A DNA stretch of 64,000 nucleotides from JBHFEI01 sp041928815 (GCF_041928815.1 NZ_JBHFEI010000009.1:1-64000); one strand, 5' to 3'; counted from the stretch's first letter, positions 42,500-51,554 are shown. Program-made: numbers and translations. Notes: generated by a model not told the origin, from the sequence alone.

Positions 42500-42955
42500 C
42501 CGCGCCCGACGATCTGCAACCGAGGGATGGACCGCGGCCGCAGGGGGGCCACGGCCTTCGGCGTGATCTGCCCGAAAAAGGGCAAGGGCTCAGGTCTCGT
42601 CCTCCCCGGCGACACCGACGCCCTGCGGCAGCGTCTCACCGAGATCGGCCTTGCCGTCGATGACGGAGCGCGCGCCATTCTCATTCTCGATCAGGCAGGC
42701 TCGATCAGGCAGGATGGCGCAGCTCGCCGGAATTGAAGGTCTCCGGCACCGTGACCTCGGTGTTCCCGCCGCCGGGATCACCGGAATGACTTCGCCCGAA
42801 AGATCTGGCAGTTCATGCGCGACAACGGGCTGTCGAGCCGCATCTTCAGGGGTGCGATATCGTCACCCACGGCTGCGAGGCATGGGATGCGCTTGCCGAT
42901 CGGCCGTGGACAATCATGCCGATCGGCATCCGCGAATGGACGCGTCAGCTCCGAT
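42500..42955 (+). pseudogene. IS630-family transposase, C-terminal half, frameshifted
   Basis: Plus-strand pieces in order are TAFGVICPKKGKGSGLVLPG, DDGARAILILDQAGS (catalytic-domain strand with Asp), then after frameshifts IWQFMRDNGLSSRIF and DIVTHGCEAWDALADRPWTI. They follow the C-terminal half of IS630-type transposases in the correct order. The frameshifts and the loss of the N-terminal half show it is dead. Confidence 0.75.
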
Positions 42956-42959
42956 CGGC

Positions 42960-43230
42960 GCTCGCTCGCATGACACGTCAGTGCCGTCTCGCCTTGTTCG
43001 GCCATCAAGGCGCGAATGAACCCGCCATGGGTTTCGATGTTGGCCGAAGGCCGGTCAAAGCCACGCGGCCCTGCGGCCGCCTGACCGTGCTGCGGAGCAT
43101 GTCCCGGCGCCAGCGGATTGCGCTCGACGCGCTGACGCCAAGGCGTGCCGCAGCCGTCTGAAAGCTGAAGCCGCCGTCAATCGCGGCAACACCCCCGCGC
43201 CTCGAAGATCCCGCGAAAGCGTTCGTTCCA
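42960..43230 (-). pseudogene. IS630-family transposase, N-terminal helix-turn-helix fragment
   Basis: The minus-strand translation holds AIDGGFSFQTAAARLGVSAS and SAIRWRR, the N-terminal helix-turn-helix of IS630-type transposases, then after a frameshift IETHGGFIRALMAEQGETAL, matching the IEAHAAFILALI block. It abuts the plus-strand C-terminal half at about 42955 in opposite orientation, so two copies or an inversion are involved. Confidence 0.65.
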
Positions 43231-43932
43231 TCCATGCTGGCCTCCTGCCACCGGCAGAAAGCCTGACTGACAACGCTGCGGAAAAGGAAACCCTGCCGGA
43301 TCCGTTCGTGCGGGGAACGCTCCGCCGCCTCGTGCCGCCCGCTATGGGACCGAGAGCGAGAAGGTCTTCGCGCCCCACCATGCGCCAACCACTGCTCAAG
43401 GCGATTTCGTCAGGCGGTCTTCACCATTCCCACGGCCGGCCTGGTGACACGTGACGTTCGACAGGAGGCACGAGACAGCGGTGATCGCGCCGTCGACCAG
43501 CGCGGATTTGTGCGGGAGGGTCGAGGCCGGGCCCCGCGCGGAACGATCACCGATACGCCCGGACGCCATGAAACCCCTGGCGAGACCGCGCGATGCGCGG
43601 TGCGAGGCGTCGCTCCCCTAAGCAGACCTGAGCGGCCGGGCGGGAGGGTCTCCGCCGGCCCGTCCGGCGGCGGCTGAGGATCAGGACGCGTCATCGCGAC
43701 ATCGACGACGCGTCGCCCCATCCGTCACCTGATGCCGGCCTGTTCAAAATTCGCCGCAGCGGCATAGCCTCGTCTCGTCATCGCGGCTTGCACGCCGCGG
43801 TGATGAACCGCCCGGCGAACATCTTCGGGGCATAACAGGCAGGACGGGGCCGGCGTCATCGTTCTGGCGGTCAGCCGTCACGTTCACGATGGCGCCGGTC
43901 GTCTCGCGATGCCCGGCAAGGGCCGCTGCGCC

Positions 43933-44322
43933 TCAGTTGGCGGCGCTGAAGGTCTTGATGTAGGCGATGACGTTGGCGACGTCCTCGGGTTTCTTCAGGC
44001 CCGGGAACGACATCTTGGTGCCCTTCACGAGGCCCTTCGGGTCGGGCAGGTAGGTTGTCAGCAAGGCCTCGTCCCACGTCTTGCCCTGGCCGAACTCGAC
44101 CATGGCGGTGGAATACTTGTAGCCCTCGACGGAGCCAGGCTGGCGGCCGATCACGCCCTTCAGCGACGGGCCGACCTTGGCCTTGTCGGTGTCGACGTTG
44201 TGACAGGCCATGCACTTGTTGAAGACGGTCTTGCCCGCCGCCGCATCGCCCTCCTGGGCGAGGGCGAGCGAGGGGGCGGAGAGACAGGCGATGGCGATGG
44301 TGAATGCGACAAGCTTGGACAT
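43933..44322 (-). CDS. cycA: Cytochrome c2
   Basis: 129 residues with a Sec signal peptide (cleavage near ALAQ-EG, about residue 23). CMACH binds heme c, and Met in GTKMSFPGL is the likely sixth ligand. The length and the KPEDVANVIAYIKTF tail are those of class I cytochrome c2, a soluble periplasmic carrier that returns electrons from the bc1 complex to the reaction centre. GGGAGG lies 7 bases before the ATG at 44322. It sits alone at the edge of the photosynthesis cluster. Confidence 0.93.
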   Translation of the reverse strand: MSKLVAFTIAIACLSAPSLALAQEGDAAAGKTVFNKCMACHNVDTDKAKVGPSLKGVIGRQPGSVEGYKYSTAMVEFGQGKTWDEALLTTYLPDPKGLVKGTKMSFPGLKKPEDVANVIAYIKTFSAAN

Positions 44323-44707
44323 GCGTTACCTCCCGTAACGGCTGGGATATGTGGGCAAGCGTTTACCAGCGATGAACGCGATCCGGTGTCCCGGCTCGCG
44401 AACCGGAACGGCACATCACGCGTGAGGCCGTCCGGTGACAATCAAACTCATGCAACCTCAAGCAACCTCATGGATTCCCGGGTGCCTCACGAACGACGCG
44501 ACGACGCTTTCGCGAGGGTTCAGGCACAGTCGAAACGAAGGTCCTTCCCGTCCGCGCCCTGGCGCATCGGGGGCGATCCTCCGGCAGGTGTCGCGGGCAG
44601 GCCTCCTCCTGTCCGCTGCGCGATGGTGTGGGGCACGAGACGCCGCCTTGCGCCAGGCGGACCTTTATGTACTGTCTGCGGACGCATTTGGATCACCGGG
44701 GGAGCCC
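44323..44707. other. Divergent intergenic region between cycA and tspO
   Basis: 385 bases that must hold promoters for both genes. I see no TGT-N12-ACA PpsR palindrome and no other clear operator; no small gene is convincing. Confidence 0.5.
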
Positions 44708-45154
44708 ATGGCCGCCATCATCATCATCGCCGTCGTGGTCCTTGCCGCTTCGAGCGGCGCGGTGTTCAAACCCGGGCCCTGGTACGAAACCCTGCGCAAG
44801 CCCGGCTGGACGCCGCCCAAATGGGCCTTTCCGGTCGTCTGGTCGGTGCTTTACGCGGCCATCGCCTATGCGGGCTGGAGCGTGTGGACGCTTGCCGGCT
44901 GGTCGCTGCCGATGATCGCCTGGGCGGTTCAGATCCTCGTCAATGCCGCCTGGTCCTGGCTGTTCTTCGGCCTGCGCCGCATGGATCTCGCCCTTGCCGA
45001 CATTGCCGTGCTCTGGTTGTCGATCGTCGTCTTCATCGTCACTGCCTGGCCGGTCTCGCCGCTCGCCGCGCTGCTCTTCCTTCCCTATCTTGCCTGGGTC
45101 ACCACGGCCGCCTTTCTCAACCGCGCCGTCATGCGCCTGAACCCGGCCGCCTGA
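44708..45154 (+). CDS. tspO: TspO/MBR family tryptophan-rich sensory protein
   Basis: 148 residues with five predicted membrane helices. WYETLRKPGWTPPKWAFPVVW is the conserved TspO N-terminal block, and the protein is rich in Trp, for example NAAWSWLFFGLRR. In Rhodobacter TspO sits in the outer membrane, binds porphyrins and negatively modulates photosynthesis gene expression. GGGGGAG immediately precedes the ATG at 44708. The 3' end overlaps the convergent small membrane-protein gene by 26 bases. Confidence 0.95.
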   Translation: MAAIIIIAVVVLAASSGAVFKPGPWYETLRKPGWTPPKWAFPVVWSVLYAAIAYAGWSVWTLAGWSLPMIAWAVQILVNAAWSWLFFGLRRMDLALADIAVLWLSIVVFIVTAWPVSPLAALLFLPYLAWVTTAAFLNRAVMRLNPAA

Positions 45155-45413
45155 AGCGGGCCAGCATGTCCACCCCGTGGGCCGCGAGCGATCCCGCCAT
45201 CAGCGCGAGGATCGGCAGCGCGCCTGCGCCGGCGAGCGCAAGGCCGACGGCCGACAGCAGGAAGCTGCCGGCAAGCGCATTGGGCGCCAGCACGGCAAGG
45301 CGCGCGCCGGGACGCGGCGCGGCAAGGCAGAGCACGGCCACTTCCAGCCACAGGACGAGAAGCGCCAGCGCACCCACCCAGCCCGCCATCAGCCACGCGA
45401 CGACGCCGTTCAT
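45129..45413 (-). CDS. Small membrane protein downstream of bchP
   Basis: 94 residues with three hydrophobic segments (about 5-27, 42-60 and 62-80) and a short basic tail. I do not recognise a named family. The ATG at 45413 overlaps the bchP stop by 4 bases (ATGA), so it is translationally coupled to bchP and probably real. Its end overlaps tspO from the other strand. A role in pigment reduction or complex assembly is only a guess from position. Confidence 0.65.
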   Translation of the reverse strand: MNGVVAWLMAGWVGALALLVLWLEVAVLCLAAPRPGARLAVLAPNALAGSFLLSAVGLALAGAGALPILALMAGSLAAHGVDMLARFRRPGSGA

Positions 45414-46660
45414 TTCTGCCTCGCGGCGGGTGTCAGCAACTGTCCGAGATCGCGCAGGAAAACGCGCAGATGCGCGAGCGGATCGCGCCGGACGATGCGT
45501 TTCTCGAGATAGGATTCCCAGGTCAGGCGCTGCACGTCCGGATCGGCGCACATGGTCACGAACTTCTCGCGCATCCGGTCGGAGCGGTACCAGACGGCCT
45601 GGAGAAGGCCGAGGATGAGGAAGACGCGGCCATGCGCCTGCATGAAGCGCCTGCGCGCCGTCTTCAGCGTCTGCGGCCTGCCGCTCGTCAGGCAGGCCTC
45701 CACGGCCTGCGCCGCCAGCACGCCGCAGTGCAGGGCGTAGTAGATCCCCTCGCCGGAGGAGGGCGCAACCGTGCCGGCGGCATCGCCGGTCAGCAGCACG
45801 TTGCGGCCATTGTCCCAGCGTCGCATGGGTTTGAGCGGCAGCGGCGCGCCTTCGCGGCGAAGGATGCGCGCCTGCCCGAGGCCGGCGGCCTGGCGCAGCG
45901 CCCCGGTCGCGCGGCGCAGGTCGTGTCCCTTGACGCCGGAGCCGCAGCCGACGGACACCTGTCCGCCATGGGGGAAGACCCAGCCGTAGAAATCCGGCGA
46001 GATGCGCCCGTCATAGACGACGTCGCAGCGATCGGCGCGAAAATCGGCCGCCTCCGGCTGCGCCGGGGTCTCGACGATCTCGTGATAGGCAAAGACGTAA
46101 CGCGGCCTGTCGGCGGGCGGGAACATCAGGCGCCGCACGGTGGAGTTCGCTCCGTCCGCGCCGATCACCATCCGGGCCCGCACGGTGACGGGGCCGGCGC
46201 CCGGCATGGCCGACCGCGCCGGCGCGACCGTCAGCGAAAGCAGCCCGCCCGGTTGCTCCTCGATGCTGTCGAGCTTACCCGCGAAGGCCGTCGCGCCAGC
46301 CTGCTCGGCCCGGCCGCGCAGATAGGGATCGAAGCTCGCGCGATCCACCATGCCCACGTAACCGGCAGTGCCGATGCGCATCTCCACCGTCCTGCCGGAG
46401 GGGGCGATGACGCGGGCGGCATCCGCGCGGGCGACAAGCATCTCCGGCGGGATCGCGAAGTCGGCAAGGGTTCGGGAGGGGATGGCGCCGCCGCAGGGCT
46501 TTATCCGGTCGCCGGGATCGACGAGCAGCACGCAAAAGCCGCGCTGCGCCAGCCATTCGGCGGCAATCGCGCCGCTCGGTCCCCCGCCGATCACGGCGAC
46601 GTCGACGAGCGCGGGCGGGGTGGCGCCGGCTGCGGGATCGGTGTGGCGATGCGTCTGCAT
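45410..46660 (-). CDS. bchP: Geranylgeranyl-bacteriochlorophyll reductase
   Basis: 416 residues. The FAD motif VAVIGGGPSGAIAAEWLAQRG starts near residue 22, with DRIKPCGGAIPSRTL, GADGANSTVRR and LLTGDAAGTVAPSSGEGIYY as the other flavoprotein blocks of the BchP/ChlP family. It reduces the geranylgeranyl tail of bacteriochlorophyll to phytyl in three NADPH-dependent steps at the membrane. GGAG lies 6 bases upstream of the ATG at 46660. It is cotranscribed with the pucC-like gene and bchG, the standard order. Confidence 0.95.
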   Translation of the reverse strand: MQTHRHTDPAAGATPPALVDVAVIGGGPSGAIAAEWLAQRGFCVLLVDPGDRIKPCGGAIPSRTLADFAIPPEMLVARADAARVIAPSGRTVEMRIGTAGYVGMVDRASFDPYLRGRAEQAGATAFAGKLDSIEEQPGGLLSLTVAPARSAMPGAGPVTVRARMVIGADGANSTVRRLMFPPADRPRYVFAYHEIVETPAQPEAADFRADRCDVVYDGRISPDFYGWVFPHGGQVSVGCGSGVKGHDLRRATGALRQAAGLGQARILRREGAPLPLKPMRRWDNGRNVLLTGDAAGTVAPSSGEGIYYALHCGVLAAQAVEACLTSGRPQTLKTARRRFMQAHGRVFLILGLLQAVWYRSDRMREKFVTMCADPDVQRLTWESYLEKRIVRRDPLAHLRVFLRDLGQLLTPAARQK

Positions 46661-46664
46661 GGGT

Positions 46665-48038
46665 CTACTCCGCCGGAAGGGGGTGTTGGCGGGAGGGCGC
46701 CGCCTGTGCGGCCGCCCGCGCCGGCCCGCCTCGGCCAAGGCCGAGCGCCACGAGGCTCGAGGCGAGGAAAAGCCCCGCTTCCAGCGCGAAGACGATCATG
46801 AAGGCGTCGCGGTCGGAGGCGGTCATGCGCCGGCCGAGATCGACGACGAGGCTGCCCGTCAGGCCGCCGAGCCCGAAGGCGATGGCCTGCGCCGCGCCCC
46901 AGACCCCCATGCGCAGGCCGGCATTGGGCGTCCGTCCGTCGGCGGCAAGGCCCATCATCGTGCCGATGGCGGCGACCGCGAAAAGGCCGTTGGCGACGCC
47001 GAGAGCAAAGACGGTCGCCTCGAGCGGCCAGCGCGGCGCGGCCGCCGCGGCCATGACGAGAAGGCCGAGCGCTGCCGCGGAGCCGAGACAGCCCGCGAGG
47101 ATGAAGAACCGCGCCAGCGCCGGCGCGCGCCGCCCCGCCTGCCAGCCGCCGATGCCGACGGCGGCCATGCCGAGGAAGACGCCGGCGTGCTGCGTTCCGG
47201 ACAGCGTCGTCGTCTCGCCCGGCGTCATGGCAAAGAGCAGGCCGGCAAAGGGCTCGAGGATGAGGTCCTGGGTCGAGTAGGCCAGCATGGACAGGAAGAT
47301 GAACAGCGTGAAAAGCCGCGCCTCGCGGTCCTGCCACACCTCGCGCAGGCTGTCGCGGAAGGCGAGGCCGGCCTTCTCCGGCGCCGGAGCGGCGAGGGAC
47401 ACGGACCGGCGCTCGATGCCGAGCAGGGCGAGGACGGCCAGGGCAAAGGCGACCACGCCCGTCAGGGCGGTGATGGTGACGAGGCGGGCATGCGAATAGG
47501 GATCGAGCACGGCGCCGGTGACGATGGAGGTGACGATGATGCCGAGGATCATCATCATCCAGGTGATGGTGGCAGCACTCGCCCGGCGTCCCGGCGCCGT
47601 GCGGGTCGCGATGAGGGCAAGCAGCGAGGTGCCGCTGGCGCCGATGCCGATGCCGATCAGCGTATAGGCGACGACGGCGACGAGAAGGCCGAGCCGGAGG
47701 TCCCGTTCGAAGAGAAAGGTGGTGGCGGCCGCCAGCGTGCCGGAAAGGGCGAGCAGCGCCAGGCCGGCAAGGATGAAGCGCGTGCGCGAGGCGCCGGCAT
47801 CGGAGCGGTGGCCCCACAGCGGCCGGGTGATCTGCACGCCGTAATGAAGGCCGACCAGCAGGCCGGGAATGACGGCGGCAAGGCCGAGTTCCACCACCAT
47901 TACGCGGTTCAGTGTCGAATTGGTGAGAACGACGACGGCGCCGAGCGCGGCCTGCACGAGGCCGAGCCTGAGGATGTCGAGCCAGCCGAGGCCCTCGGCC
48001 GGCGTCCTGCCGGAAAGCCATCTGCGCAGGCCTCGCAT
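46665..48038 (-). CDS. PucC-like MFS protein of the BCD family (between bchP and bchG)
   Basis: 457 residues with about twelve membrane helices. LGLVQAALGAVVVLTNSTLNR and ELGLAAVIPGLLVGLHYG are the conserved start of the bacteriochlorophyll delivery (BCD) branch of the major facilitator superfamily, and STQDLILEPFAGLLFAMTP is its central motif. Proteins encoded here in other species (orf428 or bch2) are thought to help deliver pigment or assemble light-harvesting complexes. It is 4 bases from bchP and 11 from bchG on the same strand. The paralogue lhaA lies at 60642. Confidence 0.93.
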   Translation of the reverse strand: MRGLRRWLSGRTPAEGLGWLDILRLGLVQAALGAVVVLTNSTLNRVMVVELGLAAVIPGLLVGLHYGVQITRPLWGHRSDAGASRTRFILAGLALLALSGTLAAATTFLFERDLRLGLLVAVVAYTLIGIGIGASGTSLLALIATRTAPGRRASAATITWMMMILGIIVTSIVTGAVLDPYSHARLVTITALTGVVAFALAVLALLGIERRSVSLAAPAPEKAGLAFRDSLREVWQDREARLFTLFIFLSMLAYSTQDLILEPFAGLLFAMTPGETTTLSGTQHAGVFLGMAAVGIGGWQAGRRAPALARFFILAGCLGSAAALGLLVMAAAAAPRWPLEATVFALGVANGLFAVAAIGTMMGLAADGRTPNAGLRMGVWGAAQAIAFGLGGLTGSLVVDLGRRMTASDRDAFMIVFALEAGLFLASSLVALGLGRGGPARAAAQAAPSRQHPLPAE

Positions 48039-48049
48039 CGCTTTCTCCT

Positions 48050-48979
48050 TTACATGGCCGCTGACGGGACGGCGGACACGGCAAGCCCGCGCATGGCGAA
48101 CGCCGTGACCATCATGCCGCCGACATAGAGGCCGACGCCGATGGCGGAGTACCAGACAGCCCGGCCGACGGGATCGGCGAGGAAGCGCGCCATGCAGGCG
48201 ACCTGCACCGCGATCAGCAGCGCCAGCACGCCGGCAAGGACCGGCAGGCCCCAGTGGACGAGCAGGCCGGCCACGACGATCTGCGGCACGGCCATGACGA
48301 GACAGGCGATGCGCGCGGCATTGGCCGCTCCGTGCAGCACCGGCAGGGTCGAGATCCCCATCAGCCGGTCACCGCGGATCGACTTGAAATCGTTGAGCGT
48401 CAGAATGCCGTGGGCGCCGACGCCGTAGAGCAGGGCAACGGCGAGGGTCTCCGGCGCGGGCGTCCCGCCCTGCAGGGCGGCGGCGGCGGTGATCCAGGGC
48501 AGCGTCTCGTAGCTGAGGCCGACGACGCCGTTGCCGAGCCAGCCATTGCGCTTGAAACGGAAGGGCGGCGCGCTGTAGCCCCAGGCAAAGGCGATGCCGA
48601 GAAGGGCGGCCACGAAGACGAAGGGGCCGAGCAGGGCTGCGACCGCCGCCGAAAGGCCCGAGGTCGCAATCGCGATCGCCAGCCCCCAGCGGCCCGGCAT
48701 ACGGCCGGAGGGAATGACCCGGTGCGGCTCGTTGATCGCATCCACATGCCGGTCGAACCAGTCGTTGACCGCCTGGCTCGAACCGCAGAGCAGCGGCCCC
48801 GCCAGCACGATGCCGAGAAGCGCCGTCGGCGCCATGGCGTGGATCGGCGCGCCGGACGCGATCGCTCCGCAGGCATAGGCCCACATTGGCGGAAACCAGG
48901 TGATCGGCTTCAGGAGCGCGACGATGGCGGAGAGGCCGGGGACATCCGGCCGCAGGCTGTGAGAGGGTGTGATCTCCAT
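48050..48979 (-). CDS. bchG: Bacteriochlorophyll synthase
   Basis: 309 residues with eight to nine membrane helices, a UbiA-type prenyltransferase. NDWFDRHVDAINEPHR is the first Asp-rich motif binding Mg-prenyl diphosphate, and DFKSIRGDRLMGISTLPV is the second. It esterifies bacteriochlorophyllide with geranylgeranyl or phytyl diphosphate. The ATG at 48979 has GGGGAGG upstream on its strand. A PpsR palindrome lies about 30 bases upstream, with one half forming a TTGACA box. Confidence 0.96.
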   Translation of the reverse strand: MEITPSHSLRPDVPGLSAIVALLKPITWFPPMWAYACGAIASGAPIHAMAPTALLGIVLAGPLLCGSSQAVNDWFDRHVDAINEPHRVIPSGRMPGRWGLAIAIATSGLSAAVAALLGPFVFVAALLGIAFAWGYSAPPFRFKRNGWLGNGVVGLSYETLPWITAAAALQGGTPAPETLAVALLYGVGAHGILTLNDFKSIRGDRLMGISTLPVLHGAANAARIACLVMAVPQIVVAGLLVHWGLPVLAGVLALLIAVQVACMARFLADPVGRAVWYSAIGVGLYVGGMMVTAFAMRGLAVSAVPSAAM

Positions 48980-49008
48980 GCGGGGAGGCTATGCCCGCCC
49001 GGCAGGAG

Positions 49009-49026
49009 TGTCAAATGAAATTGACA
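49009..49026. promoter_or_regulatory. PpsR/CrtJ binding site at the bchG promoter
   Basis: TGT-CAAATGAAATTG-ACA is an exact TGT-N12-ACA palindrome with extended arms (TGTCAA...TTGACA). On the minus strand the half at 49014-49009 is a perfect TTGACA; a 17-base spacer leads to TAGCCT, a candidate bchG promoter. Binding of PpsR would occlude the -35 box. Confidence 0.85.
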
Positions 49027-49101
49027 CTTTTGGGATCGAGCGCCGGAGCGAAGCCTCCCCCGCCTCCCCGGCTCATGGCGCCGGTTGACAGGCGGGCCCG
49101 A

Positions 49102-50550
49102 TCAGAGGGCGTCGCCTGCCGGGCGGTAATCCTCCAGGCCGTAGCGACGCAGCTTGATATAGAGGCTCTGGCGCGACAGGCCGAGCATCTGCGCGGCGAG
49201 TGCGCGGTTGTTGTGGGTCTGGTCGAGGGCCGCCTCGATGCAGATCTTCTCGATGACATCGAGCGACTCCCGCATCAGGTCCTTCAGCGGCACCTTGCCG
49301 ACGAGATTGGCGAAGCCCTCCGCCTGCTGTTCGCCGGCGCCGGGCGCCGGGATGGCGAGCCGCTCGGCAAGGGCGGGCGGGGCGGCGACGATCATCTGGA
49401 TCTCCTGCGTCTGCGGATTGCGCCGCGCGGAAATCAGCACGTTGCGGTCGGCGGCCAGATTGTCCGTCAGCGTCGCGGAAAAGCCGCGCACCACCGGCTC
49501 CTCGGCCAGCCGGGAATAGAGAACATGGATGTCGAGGGAGGACTTGGAGAACCAGGAGGCGATGGGGCGGCCCAGCACCTGCGGCAGCGACGGCGCATGG
49601 ACGATATCGAGGAAGGCGGCGTTGGCGGCCAGAACCATGCCGTCCGCCGAGGTCTGAACCGCCGCCTCCGGCAGGTCGGAGAGGTCGACCACATGCCGTT
49701 CCGGCTTGACGGCCCGCTGGCGCCGGCCCTCGCCCGCATCGGCGCTCGGCCAGACCGTGACGATGAGGTTGGTGAAGCCGTTTTCGCGATAGGCCCTGAG
49801 GTTGAGCGACACGGACACGCCCCTGGCGCTCAGCATCGCCTCGACGGAGACGGGATGCGGCGCATGGCGCGCCTCGCCCACGGCATCGCTCAGCCGGTCG
49901 CGCTCTTCCTTGTCGAAGAGGTCGCGCAGCGGCTTGCCGACGACGCCGCTGGTGCCGAGCGAGAGCAGCGACAGCGCCGCCGCATTGGCATCGAGCACGC
50001 TGCGCTTTTCGCCGTCCACCATGATGTGGCCGACGGCCGAGCTCTGGAAGACGGTGCGATAACGGGCCTCGGCCTCCTGCAGCTCGCGATATTCCGATTC
50101 CAGCTCCATCTGCGTCTCGACGAGGCGCTGCTGGTCGCGCATCTGCTGGCGCAGTTCGCGCCCCACCACGAGCGTGTAGCGAAAACCGGCGCCGCCATAG
50201 GCGGAATAGACGACCGGAAGATCCGGCCGGCCGCTGGCGCGGTGGTTGACCTGATAGCCGCGCACGCGCCGCTCTGCCCCCGTCACGGCCAGCATGGCAT
50301 CGATCTTCGGCACCGATTCGATGGTGACGAGGTCCTGGAGCCGCTTGCCGACGGCGCGCGCCAGGCCGGAATGGCCGAGCTCATCATCGGCGAGATAGAT
50401 GCGGTGAACGGCATGGGCGTCGTCGAGGAGCATGACGATGTCCGCGCCAAGGCCGACGAGCGCGCCGACAGCATCCGGATCGAGCGACTGAAGCAGCCCG
50501 ACCACGCCTTCAAACCCGTCGCTTTCGCCGTGACCGTTGACGGTCTTCAT
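49102..50550 (-). CDS. ppsR: Photosynthesis gene repressor PpsR/CrtJ
   Basis: 482 residues. An N-terminal PAS-like region, a coiled-coil linker (about 150-175, RQQMRDQQRLVETQMELE), two further PAS domains and a C-terminal Fis-type helix-turn-helix (NNRALAAQMLGLSRQSLYIK) match PpsR. It represses bch, crt and puc genes under oxygen and light. The only Cys is in VIEKICIEAALD beside the helix-turn-helix, equivalent to the reactive Cys of that region in Rhodobacter; the inter-PAS Cys is absent. The ATG at 50550 overlaps the ppaA stop (ATGA), which fixes the start. Confidence 0.95.
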   Translation of the reverse strand: MKTVNGHGESDGFEGVVGLLQSLDPDAVGALVGLGADIVMLLDDAHAVHRIYLADDELGHSGLARAVGKRLQDLVTIESVPKIDAMLAVTGAERRVRGYQVNHRASGRPDLPVVYSAYGGAGFRYTLVVGRELRQQMRDQQRLVETQMELESEYRELQEAEARYRTVFQSSAVGHIMVDGEKRSVLDANAAALSLLSLGTSGVVGKPLRDLFDKEERDRLSDAVGEARHAPHPVSVEAMLSARGVSVSLNLRAYRENGFTNLIVTVWPSADAGEGRRQRAVKPERHVVDLSDLPEAAVQTSADGMVLAANAAFLDIVHAPSLPQVLGRPIASWFSKSSLDIHVLYSRLAEEPVVRGFSATLTDNLAADRNVLISARRNPQTQEIQMIVAAPPALAERLAIPAPGAGEQQAEGFANLVGKVPLKDLMRESLDVIEKICIEAALDQTHNNRALAAQMLGLSRQSLYIKLRRYGLEDYRPAGDAL

Positions 50551-51554
50551 GGAACGAGCCAATCGTTTCCGGCCGTCCCGGCCGCGGTGCGGCCATGACC
50601 TGGAGCCTGCTGGCTGGCCTTCCTGAACTCATAGAAGCATTCGCATATACGGGAGGCGGAGTAAATGCTGTCGCAGATGCAGTCAATCCCCAAACTCACA
50701 AGAAAATCAACGCAATCGAGGGCGGCAAACCCGCCGGCGACAATCGGGGCCTGACGGTCGGGAGCCGCGCGCCGGATCGTTTCCACGAGATCGGTGAAGG
50801 CGCCGCGCAGGTGCTCGCTGCTCCAGCCGATGCAGATGATGTCGGCCTCCTCGATGGCGCGCTCGAGCGGTGGCCCGCTTGCCGCGCGTCCGTCGACCAG
50901 CCGGTGCGTCCAGCCGAGCGCGTCGAAGAGCAGCGCGAGAAGATGCAGCATCAGCGTGTGCTGCTCTCCGGCCGGGCAGACCAGCAGCACATGGGGCGTG
51001 GCGGGGCGAAGCTGGATGTCGCGGAACTCGCCCGACATGCCCCGGATGATTTCCTGAAGCCGGGCGGTGGCGATCGTCACGTCGATGAAGCTGCAATCGT
51101 CCTCGACCCATTTCTGGCCGAGGAGCCGCGCGGCGGTCTCGAGAAAAAGGATGCGATGGACATCCGGGCGCTCCGGCGGAAGGTCGGTGCGCAGGAAATC
51201 GCGCAGCGCCGGCAGGCTGACATCGCGATCCACCAGCATGTCGCAGAAACGCGCCAGAGGACCATCGTAGTCACGATCGTGCTCCAGTCCCAGTTCGTAG
51301 CGCGCTGCCAGCTTGCCGGCGGTCATCGAAGCCACCGCTCCCTGTATGAGACGGCGAAGTCCATCCCGTTCGCCAGACCCTAGGTAGCGTGCCACGGTCG
51401 CCGGGGCAAGCAATCCCTTCGACGCATGGGCACGGTGGCGTGTTCCCGCGGATGGCAGCGGGGCGGCATCGGGCGCGGCGATCCCCGGCGCGGTCCCCCC
51501 GCCGCCGTTCCTTCCGGGGTTTCCCGGCCGGCTGTCCATTGGCGAATTGTCCAT
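50547..51554 (-). CDS. ppaA: PpaA/AerR cobalamin-binding antirepressor of PpsR
   Basis: 335 residues from the ATG at 51554. The C-terminal half is a B12-binding Rossmann-like domain. HVLLVCPAGEQHTLMLHLLA has the EQHT motif whose His ligates cobalamin in AerR, followed by DIICIGWSSEH and ILFLETAARLLG upstream. AerR/PpaA modulates CrtJ/PpsR in response to light and oxygen. An ATG at 51599 or 51539 is also possible; the N-terminal 40 residues are low-complexity. It is cotranscribed with ppsR and divergent from bchF. Confidence 0.93.
   Translation of the reverse strand: MDNSPMDSRPGNPGRNGGGGTAPGIAAPDAAPLPSAGTRHRAHASKGLLAPATVARYLGSGERDGLRRLIQGAVASMTAGKLAARYELGLEHDRDYDGPLARFCDMLVDRDVSLPALRDFLRTDLPPERPDVHRILFLETAARLLGQKWVEDDCSFIDVTIATARLQEIIRGMSGEFRDIQLRPATPHVLLVCPAGEQHTLMLHLLALLFDALGWTHRLVDGRAASGPPLERAIEEADIICIGWSSEHLRGAFTDLVETIRRAAPDRQAPIVAGGFAALDCVDFLVSLGIDCICDSIYSASRICECFYEFRKASQQAPGHGRTAAGTAGNDWLVP

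Larger units (their letters stand above)
42329..43932. other. Gene-free boundary region with IS630 debris
   Basis: 1.6 kb between the catabolic region and cytochrome c2. Two opposed IS630 transposase fragments are identified (42500-42955 plus, 42960-43230 minus). From 43250 to 43932 I see only low-complexity open frames and nothing recognisable. Confidence 0.65.

Noticed and set aside
43410..43721. Possible small gene upstream of the cytochrome c2 gene
   Set aside because: Arg/Pro/Ser-rich frame with no ribosome site and no family; it lies in transposon debris.
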